This document shows, piece after piece, positions 6,682-11,430 of a DNA stretch of 11,430 nt. Below the pieces are notes generated by a model that was not told where the DNA came from, ran no database searches, and saw nothing but the letters and a program-made list of their open reading frames with translations. The translations under genes were made by a program, and so were the position numbers. How positions within the stretch are numbered: position 1 is the first letter of the stretch; each line of letters starts with the position of its first letter. Source of the stretch: Saccharicrinis sp. UBA6048 (GTDB taxonomy: Bacteria > Bacteroidota > Bacteroidia > Bacteroidales > Marinilabiliaceae); NCBI GenBank assembly GCA_002429115.1, contig DIYS01000228.1:1-11430 (forward strand). The letters are read 5' to 3'.

Positions 6682-7310
6682 TGTGCACCTCCTTCCTCAA
6701 CCGAGGTATTTGAAGCAACCGGCTGGCTGCCTTGATTTTTAGAATACGTATCATAAGCTACGCGGATTGCATCAAGAAATGCACGCGAGCTGATGGTTGC
6801 CGCTGTAATAGCATCTACTTCGCCACCATCTTTACTAACTGTCAGATTATTAGATTTCGGATGCTTGCCAAGTATGTTTTGATTGCCTTTATCGGTTTTA
6901 AACCAATCGGCCATTTTTGTTCCAAGGCCCGGAGTTTCTTTATGCTCCAATACCTGGTAGTTAATAATGGTACCATCAGGTTTTAAGCCAACCATCACTT
7001 TAATATTACCACTAAAGCCCTTGTTGGTTTGCGTTTCAATAGCCACGCCAATTAACTCACCGCCTTTTTTGGCTGGAAATAGTTTCAACACGAAACCTTC
7101 ATCCGATGTTAGTTCGTACATTTCGTCGCCAGGATTATTATCGAAGCCTGGAACAACTTCTTTTATCGCAGCTTGCTGTTTTGCAGCTTTAGCCGCTTCA
7201 ATAGGTCCTTTGGTGAGCTCATACATAAAGCCCAACGAAGCCCCTGCCACACATGTGATTACCAGCAGGGTTAAAACCATATTTTTAAGCGTCGATTCTG
7301 TTTTTGCCAT
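6678..7310 (-). CDS. rnfG: Rnf electron transport complex subunit RnfG (covalent FMN)
   Basis: RnfG is a membrane-anchored subunit whose large domain faces the periplasm and carries covalently bound FMN; it passes electrons within the Rnf complex. From the ATG at 7308-7310 it has 210 residues: a membrane anchor at about 8-30, then the FMN-binding domain. The flavin attachment motif is seen as T-A-A-T (169-172, in AITAATISS), with T172 the expected phosphoester-linked threonine. HKETPGLG (123-130) is another hallmark of the family. An upstream in-frame ATG at 7361 would add 17 residues (MARLLNQPRHSRIKYKI) that overlap the rnfD end and lie outside the usual family start, so it was not chosen. 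The final codons EEGGAQ encode the ribosome binding site of rnfE. Confidence 0.94.
   Translation of the reverse strand: MAKTESTLKNMVLTLLVITCVAGASLGFMYELTKGPIEAAKAAKQQAAIKEVVPGFDNNPGDEMYELTSDEGFVLKLFPAKKGGELIGVAIETQTNKGFSGNIKVMVGLKPDGTIINYQVLEHKETPGLGTKMADWFKTDKGNQNILGKHPKSNNLTVSKDGGEVDAITAATISSRAFLDAIRVAYDTYSKNQGSQPVASNTSVEEGGAQ
6686..6694 (-). promoter_or_regulatory. Strong Shine-Dalgarno site for rnfE
   Basis: The minus-strand sequence AAGGAGGTG is complementary to the 16S rRNA 3' end over its whole length, with its AGGAGG core 6 bases before the rnfE ATG. It lies within the last codons of rnfG. Confidence 0.75.
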
Positions 7311-7329
7311 GATTTTATATTTTATCCTG

Positions 7330-8340
7330 CTATGCCTTGGCTGGTTTAACAACCTCGCCAAAACGTTTAGGTTTCACATATTTGTCAATTAATGGAACAA
7401 AGCCATTCATAATAAGAATAGCGAAGGACACACCTTCAGGGTAAGCTCCAAATACACGGATAACGACAGTTATGACACCGATGCCGATACCGTAAATGAT
7501 CATCCCTTTGTTTGCCATAGGGGAACTCACATAGTCAGTGGCCATAAATATAGCGCCCAGCATTACACCACCTGTTAATAAGTGGAACAATGGTCCTGCA
7601 AATTGATCAGGGCTGGCTAGATGAAGGATTCCGGTGAAAATGGCAATGGAGCCTAACACAGCCACCGGGATATGCCATGTAATGATTTTGCGGATCAACA
7701 TATAAACCAATCCTAGAAGTAATGCAGCTGCAGCAATTTCACCTGCTGAACCACCTGATTGTCCAAAGAACAATTCAGTTAAGGAAGGCATATCGGCATG
7801 GCTCATTAAACTGCTTACTGATTCGCCATTTGCTAACCCTTCTTTCATAATAGAAAGCGGCGTTGCTCCGGTTTCAGCATCCAGGTAATGTGCTTGTGAT
7901 TCTATTGGTTTTGGCCATAAGGTCATCTGCACAGGGAACGAGATCAATAAAAACACACGTCCTACCAATGCCGGGTTAAAAGGATTGTTTCCTAATCCTC
8001 CAAATGACATTTTACCAATTCCGATCGCCACCAAACTACCAATAATGATAATCCAGATTGGCAGATTACTTGGCATATTAAAAGCTAAGAGTAATCCAGT
8101 CAGGGCTGCAGAACCATCCATTACGGTTGATTCGCTTTTCATCAGGTATTTCTGAATGGCCCACTCAAAAAATACACACGACACAACTGCTGTAAGGGTA
8201 ACTATAACGGCGCCAAGACCGAAATAATACAATGAAGCAGCTAGAGCCGGAAGCAGGGCTATGATCACCCCATACATGTTTTTCTTCACAGAGTCGCCAC
8301 TGTGAACATGCGGGGATGGTGATACGGTTAACCTATTCAT
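7330..8340 (-). CDS. rnfD: Rnf electron transport complex subunit RnfD (covalent FMN)
   Basis: RnfD is the large membrane subunit homologous to NqrB. It binds FMN covalently and is thought to form part of the ion-translocation path. The 336-residue protein has many hydrophobic segments. The flavin motif is TGATPL (158-163, in DAETGATPLSIM), with T160 the expected FMN-linked threonine; many homologues have SGAT, so T replaces S in the first position here. GGLGNNPFNPALVGR (114-128) is a strongly conserved family segment. The ATG at 8338-8340 gives the normal N-terminus (NRLTVSPSPHVHSGDS). No Shine-Dalgarno site is visible, and 66 bases separate it from the rnfC stop, a gap that holds a heptamer repeat. 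The stop lies 19 bases before the chosen rnfG start. Confidence 0.95.
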   Translation of the reverse strand: MNRLTVSPSPHVHSGDSVKKNMYGVIIALLPALAASLYYFGLGAVIVTLTAVVSCVFFEWAIQKYLMKSESTVMDGSAALTGLLLAFNMPSNLPIWIIIIGSLVAIGIGKMSFGGLGNNPFNPALVGRVFLLISFPVQMTLWPKPIESQAHYLDAETGATPLSIMKEGLANGESVSSLMSHADMPSLTELFFGQSGGSAGEIAAAALLLGLVYMLIRKIITWHIPVAVLGSIAIFTGILHLASPDQFAGPLFHLLTGGVMLGAIFMATDYVSSPMANKGMIIYGIGIGVITVVIRVFGAYPEGVSFAILIMNGFVPLIDKYVKPKRFGEVVKPAKA

Positions 8341-8376
8341 ATTTATTAGTTTTCTTATTTTACTTTTTCTTACGAA

Positions 8377-8411
8377 AGCTGATAGTTAATGGCTGTCAGC
8401 TAATAGCTATT
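8377..8411. repeat. Five-unit heptamer repeat, copy 1 (rnfC-rnfD gap)
   Basis: On the plus strand this reads agctgat, agttaat, ggctgtc, agctaat, agctatt: five in-phase 7-bp units close to AGCTRAT. It matches copy 2 at 9783-9817 in the same orientation at 28 of 35 positions, and aa precedes and t follows both copies. Its last unit overlaps the rnfC stop codon (8407-8409). The function is not known. Confidence 0.75.
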
Positions 8412-9738
8412 TTGTTCTGCTTCGCATGATTTGTCCTACTTTACCTTTTCCAAGGCGGATGTAGTCTAATAATGGACGACTGGCCGGACATGTATAACTA
8501 CACGATCCACATTCGATACAATCCATTATATTTTCTTCTTCCGCACGTTCCCAGATCGCTTTATCGGAAACGGTCATCAGTAAATATGGAGAAAGTCCCA
8601 TCGGACAAACAGACACACATTTAGAACAGCGAATACATGCTTCTACCTTAGCTCTTTTGGCAATCTCCTGTGGCATAATTAATATACCGGAACTACCTTT
8701 TGTAATTGGCACCTCTGTTGATGACAATGCTTTACCCATCATAGGTCCACCACCAATCACCTTACCTGTATCTTCTGGAAGTCCACCAGCAGCATCAATC
8801 AGCTGATTGAGCGGTGCTCCAATACGAGCCATGAAGTTAGATGGTTTCGAAACAGACTTTCCGGTTACTGTCACCACACGTTCGAATAATGGCTTGTTCT
8901 TTTGAACAGCCTCATAAACGGCCAATGTAGTTCCCACATTCTGAACAACCGCACCTACTTCAATAGGAAGTTTTCCGGATGGAATCTGACGCCCGATACA
9001 AGCATCAATTAACTGCTTTTCGCCTCCTTGTGGATATTGAACTTTTAACGACTGAATGGAAATGCCAGCATACTTTGCAGCCAATGCTGTCATGTGCTCA
9101 ACCGCATCCGGTTTATTGTTTTCAATACCAATAATTGCTTTGTCAACTTTTAAAGCTTTCATCAGTATCTGCGTTCCTACCATGATCTCATCACCCTTTT
9201 CCATCATCAACTGATGGTCGGCAGTCAGGTATGGTTCGCACTCAACACCGTTCAGAATAAGCACCTCGCACTTTTTACCCGGAGGAACCGATAGTTTAAC
9301 GTGTGCCGGGAATGTAGCACCACCTAGTCCTACAATACCTGCTTCACCAACTTTTTTAATGATTTCTTCTGATGTTGCTGAGATTTCTGTTACTAAATCT
9401 TCCGAACGGTCGATGCTTTCATCCCATACGTCACCATCGGTTTTAATGATGATGGCCTTACGCTTGTATCCACTCGCATCTAAAATTTCATCAATCTTAA
9501 ACACCGTACCTGACACAGGTGAGTGAATATTGGCGGAAACAAAGCCGCTTGATTTAGCGATTAACTGACCTACTTTAACTTCGTCACCTTTTTTTACAAC
9601 AGGTTCAGAAGGTGCTCCAATATGTTGGGCAATAGGAACCGAAACTTGCTCGGGAACGGGCAAGACCTCAATCTTTTGTCCGGCTGAGAATTTGTTTTCT
9701 GCCGGATGAACCCCTCCTAGTGAGAATGTTTTTAACAC
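8407..9738 (-). CDS. rnfC: Rnf electron transport complex subunit RnfC (NADH-binding, 2x[4Fe-4S])
   Basis: RnfC is the cytoplasmic subunit that exchanges electrons with NAD+/NADH; it resembles the NADH/FMN module of complex I (NuoF) fused to ferredoxin motifs. The 443 residues show an N-terminal barrel-sandwich region with GGVHP (8-12) and a lipoyl-like HSPVSGTVFKI segment (72-82), a glycine-rich nucleotide/FMN site GIVGLGGATFPAHVKL (134-149) with NGVECEPY (163-170), an SLBB-type region at about 280-340, and two [4Fe-4S] motifs: C368, C371, C374, C378 and C407, C410, C413, C417. The length is at the shorter, non-enterobacterial end of the family, without the long repeat tail of E. coli RsxC. 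The start is GTG at 9736-9738, supported by AGGAGG 7 bases upstream and by the N-terminus LKTFSLGGVHP. Confidence 0.96.
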   Translation of the reverse strand: MLKTFSLGGVHPAENKFSAGQKIEVLPVPEQVSVPIAQHIGAPSEPVVKKGDEVKVGQLIAKSSGFVSANIHSPVSGTVFKIDEILDASGYKRKAIIIKTDGDVWDESIDRSEDLVTEISATSEEIIKKVGEAGIVGLGGATFPAHVKLSVPPGKKCEVLILNGVECEPYLTADHQLMMEKGDEIMVGTQILMKALKVDKAIIGIENNKPDAVEHMTALAAKYAGISIQSLKVQYPQGGEKQLIDACIGRQIPSGKLPIEVGAVVQNVGTTLAVYEAVQKNKPLFERVVTVTGKSVSKPSNFMARIGAPLNQLIDAAGGLPEDTGKVIGGGPMMGKALSSTEVPITKGSSGILIMPQEIAKRAKVEACIRCSKCVSVCPMGLSPYLLMTVSDKAIWERAEEENIMDCIECGSCSYTCPASRPLLDYIRLGKGKVGQIMRSRTK

Positions 9739-9745
9739 GATTGGT

Positions 9746-9751
9746 CCTCCT
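9746..9751 (-). promoter_or_regulatory. Strong Shine-Dalgarno site fixing the GTG start of rnfC
   Basis: The minus-strand AGGAGG lies 7 bases before the GTG at 9738. It supports the unusual start codon and allows independent translation of rnfC after the long rnfB-rnfC gap. Confidence 0.75.
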
Positions 9752-9782
9752 ATTTTATAATGTTTTTACTTATTTTATTTAA

Positions 9783-9817
9783 AGCTGATAGCTTATGGCT
9801 ACTAGCCGATAGCTATT
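9783..9817. repeat. Five-unit heptamer repeat, copy 2 (rnfB-rnfC gap)
   Basis: On the plus strand this reads agctgat, agcttat, ggctact, agccgat, agctatt. It is in the same orientation and the same phase as copy 1 (8377-8411), with 7 differences in 35 bases concentrated in the middle units. It lies in the 137-base gap between rnfB and rnfC. Read on the minus strand it would encode a SYRLVAISYQL-like peptide, but this is not considered a gene. Confidence 0.75.
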
Positions 9818-9820
9818 TAT

Positions 9821-9863
9821 TGTCTTCGGACTCCCCACGATAGTTATCGTGGCTTCGGACTCC
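9821..9863. repeat. Perfect palindrome flanked by direct repeats
   Basis: The palindrome ccacgata (9835-9842), gt, tatcgtgg (9845-9852) is enclosed by two direct copies of a 14-base unit, tgtcttcggactcc (9821-9834) and tggcttcggactcc (9850-9863), 13 of 14 identical. The second copy shares 3 bases with the palindrome. It sits between the rnfB stop and the rnfC start with no T tract, so it does not look like a terminator. It could be a dispersed intergenic repeat, an RNA processing hairpin within the operon transcript, or a protein-binding site. Confidence 0.65.
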
Positions 9864-9875
9864 GTGCTTTGTCTT

Positions 9876-10736
9876 TTACTCCGCTTTTTCAACAACTGGT
9901 TTCTCCACCTTTGGTTTTGGAGGTGGAAAATTAACCATGTGAATGGCGTTTGTTGGACATTCAGGTACACACTTACGGCATAGTTTGCACTTGTCGTAAT
10001 CGATGTAAGCCAGGTTGTTTTCAACAGTAATGGCTTCGAAAGGACAGATTTTCTGACATTTCTTACAGGCTATACATGCTGTTGAACAAGCCTTTTTGGC
10101 AGCAGCACCTTTATCCGTGTTTATACACGATACAAAAATGCGGCGGCTCTTAGGACCTTTTTTACGCAACTCAATGATGTTTTTAGGACATGCGTCCACA
10201 CAAGCTCCACACGATACACAGTTATCTTCGATAATCACCGGAAGACCTGTTTTTTCATCCATGTACATGGCATTAAAAGCACAGGCATCAACACACTCGC
10301 CTAATCCCAAACAACCGTTTGAGCAGCCTGTTTCGCCACCGTAAAGTGAAGAAGCAATTGTACATGAAGTAGCACCATCGTATTCAGTGATGCGTGGTCT
10401 GTTTTCGCATGTTCCGTTACAGCGTACAACGGCTACCATAGGATCAGCTGCAGCAACTACTTTACCAAGAATGGAAGCAGCTTCACTCATCATATCGGCA
10501 CCACCAACCGGACAGTTTAAATCTGAAATGTCATCAGACTTAACCATGGCTTCGGCAAATGCTCTACAACCTGGAAAACCACATCCACCACAATTGGCTG
10601 CAGGCAGTACTTCTTCAACCTGATCAATGCGTGGATCCTCAAAAACCTTGAATTTTTGAGCAACAAAATATAGGATGATGGCAGCTAAAGCTCCCAATAC
10701 TCCTAACGAAATTATAGTTATCAGAACAACATTCAT
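9876..10736 (-). CDS. rnfB: Rnf electron transport complex subunit RnfB (polyferredoxin)
   Basis: RnfB is the electron entry subunit that takes electrons from reduced ferredoxin. The 286-residue protein has an N-terminal membrane helix (about 3-26), then the RnfB-specific Fe-S domain with C49, C52, C57 and C75 (in AANCGGCGFPGC). A cysteine-rich middle part follows (C106, C110, C125, then C138, C142, C148, C152). Three clear ferredoxin motifs come next: C173/C176/C179/C183, C221/C224/C227/C231 and C250/C253/C256/C260. It is longer than E. coli RsxB (about 190 residues) and resembles the multi-cluster form of anaerobes. The tail (271-286) is rich in Pro, Lys and Glu and presumably flexible. The ATG lies 2 bases after the rseC-like stop without a Shine-Dalgarno site, suggesting coupled translation. 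Confidence 0.95.
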   Translation of the reverse strand: MNVVLITIISLGVLGALAAIILYFVAQKFKVFEDPRIDQVEEVLPAANCGGCGFPGCRAFAEAMVKSDDISDLNCPVGGADMMSEAASILGKVVAAADPMVAVVRCNGTCENRPRITEYDGATSCTIASSLYGGETGCSNGCLGLGECVDACAFNAMYMDEKTGLPVIIEDNCVSCGACVDACPKNIIELRKKGPKSRRIFVSCINTDKGAAAKKACSTACIACKKCQKICPFEAITVENNLAYIDYDKCKLCRKCVPECPTNAIHMVNFPPPKPKVEKPVVEKAE

Positions 10737-10738
10737 AT

Positions 10739-11164
10739 TTAGTTGATTTGATGTTTTATAGTAAATGAAAATGTTCGTTTTAATTTGTCCTTCTGTAAAA
10801 AGATGACAATGTAATATGGCACTAAAATGGCTAATGCTAATGCTCCGGATAATAAATCATTGGCGGTGATATAAAATGTAATGATTAGTGTGGCAAGCAT
10901 TAAAAGTATTGGATATATATATGCCAGCAATGCGGCTTTAGGAGCAAGGGATTTTTTACCGAGGATCATGACCCTTTGTCCGGGTTGTAAACCTTTTTCG
11001 AATTGATAGATGTCGATAAGCTTGTCTTGCAAATCGGCCGCTGTGCACGATCCTTTGGCATGACAGGACGCACAAGCCGATTCATTGACAATTCTAACCT
11101 TAACCAACTGTGGACTTACTTCCGCCACAATGCCTTCATGTTCTATGTATTGTATATCTGCCAT
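10739..11164 (-). CDS. rseC: RseC/MucC-family membrane protein, SoxR-reducing system component
   Basis: This 141-residue protein belongs to the RseC/MucC family. In E. coli, RseC works with the Rsx (Rnf) complex to keep SoxR reduced; in other bacteria it is a frequent neighbour of rnf genes whose exact job is unsettled. An N-terminal soluble part carries three cysteines, C31, C34 and C40 (CASCHAKGSC), a possible redox or metal site. Two membrane helices follow (about 75-97 and 101-120), then a short basic tail. It is the first gene of the rnf operon and ends 2 bases before rnfB. The ATG at 11162-11164 is preferred; an in-frame GTG at 11179 would add MTLRI but lies inside the likely -7 promoter box. 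No soxR gene is visible here, so SoxR reduction itself is not implied. Confidence 0.85.
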   Translation of the reverse strand: MADIQYIEHEGIVAEVSPQLVKVRIVNESACASCHAKGSCTAADLQDKLIDIYQFEKGLQPGQRVMILGKKSLAPKAALLAYIYPILLMLATLIITFYITANDLLSGALALAILVPYYIVIFLQKDKLKRTFSFTIKHQIN

Positions 11165-11178
11165 AATACGTAGGGTCA

Positions 11179-11186
11179 CAAATGTA
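11179..11186 (-). promoter_or_regulatory. Candidate -7 box of the rnf operon promoter
   Basis: On the minus strand TACATTTG matches the Bacteroidota -7 consensus TAnnTTTG exactly. At the expected distance upstream there is no good TTTG (-33), so the promoter may be weak or activator-dependent. Transcription would begin near 11173, leaving a leader of only about 8-10 bases before the ATG at 11164. Confidence 0.4.
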
Positions 11187-11430
11187 ACGAAGTAATATAA
11201 TTGTTAGCACTTGCGATAGATATTTGTATTTAGAATGAATTAAAATAAAGCGATGTACTTACAGTTAAACAGCTATTATCTAGTTGTATTGTATGGTACA
11301 GTTTGTAATTAATTGGATGTAAAAGAATTATAAAGAAAAAAATCGGCAATAAAATTGGTTGGAAATTGTAAGGGATTGCGAATTCTGTTTTGTGTGATTT
11401 TTTTAGCGTAGATAAAACGGAGCTTACCCA
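11187..11430. other. AT-rich upstream region without a recognised gene
   Basis: No convincing gene, RNA or terminator is seen here. One minus-strand frame is open from the window end to a TAA at 11230-11232 (66 codons) and reads as low-complexity hydrophobic sequence with no family resemblance; it could be a gene end or chance. Regulatory sites of the rnf operon may lie here but none could be recognised. Confidence 0.5.

Noticed and set aside
7311..7361. Longer start for RnfG
   Set aside because: The extra 17 residues overlap the rnfD end and precede the normal family N-terminus; the ATG at 7310 lies just after the rnfD stop.
9783..9863. CRISPR-like array
   Set aside because: The units are 7 bp and contiguous with no spacers, the direct repeats occur just twice around a palindrome, and no cas genes are present.
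9779..10024. Minus-strand 81-residue frame across the rnfB end and the repeats
   Set aside because: Its first part is an out-of-frame reading of rnfB and its end is a translation of the heptamer repeat, so it is not an independent gene.
11230..11430. Minus-strand partial open frame of 66 codons running off the window
   Set aside because: Low-complexity hydrophobic translation with no recognised family; it may be a chance AT-rich open frame, and the window ends before a start could be seen.

Overview
The window looks like chromosomal DNA from a member of the Bacteroidota, probably an anaerobic or facultatively anaerobic lineage. Four things support this. The protein sequences have a Bacteroidota character. 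The Rnf operon has the order rnfBCDGEA and is led by an RseC-like gene. The DNA is AT-rich with mostly SD-less starts. Two sites match the Bacteroidota sigma-factor consensus (TTTG, about 19 nt, TAnnTTTG), most clearly in front of the lytic transglycosylase gene. No species can be named from the sequence alone.

Layout, left to right. Positions 23-1448 hold an intact IS4-family insertion sequence: 19-bp imperfect inverted repeats, a 7-bp target duplication (AAATAAA) and a complete DDE transposase on the minus strand. A short run of GC-rich hairpins (1486-1568) follows. Next is a minus-strand gene for an exported MltD-like lytic transglycosylase (1567-2547). Diverging from it is a large cytoplasmic sensor histidine kinase (2828-5455, plus strand) with PAS, GAF, PAS and PocR sensor domains but no receiver domain. 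A shared bidirectional terminator (5462-5495) separates the kinase from the convergent rnf operon.

The right half (5515-11164, minus strand, read right to left) is one seven-gene operon: rseC-like, rnfB, rnfC, rnfD, rnfG, rnfE, rnfA. Together these encode a complete ion-translocating ferredoxin:NAD+ oxidoreductase. RnfB carries ferredoxin-type clusters at the membrane surface. RnfC carries the NADH/FMN site and two Fe-S clusters. RnfD and RnfG hold covalent FMN. RnfA and RnfE are the paired membrane subunits with conserved cysteines. The RseC-like membrane protein is a known companion of Rnf/Rsx complexes. Within the operon, rnfC, rnfE and rnfA have near-perfect Shine-Dalgarno sites, whereas rseC, rnfB and rnfD do not.

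The least explained structure is in the two longer gaps of the rnf operon. The rnfC-rnfD and rnfB-rnfC gaps each carry one copy of an in-phase, five-unit, 7-bp repeat (about AGCTRAT). The rnfB-rnfC gap also holds a perfect palindrome flanked by direct repeats. I see no clearly new multi-gene system. The points most worth following up are these repeats and the cysteine-bearing PocR kinase next to rnf.
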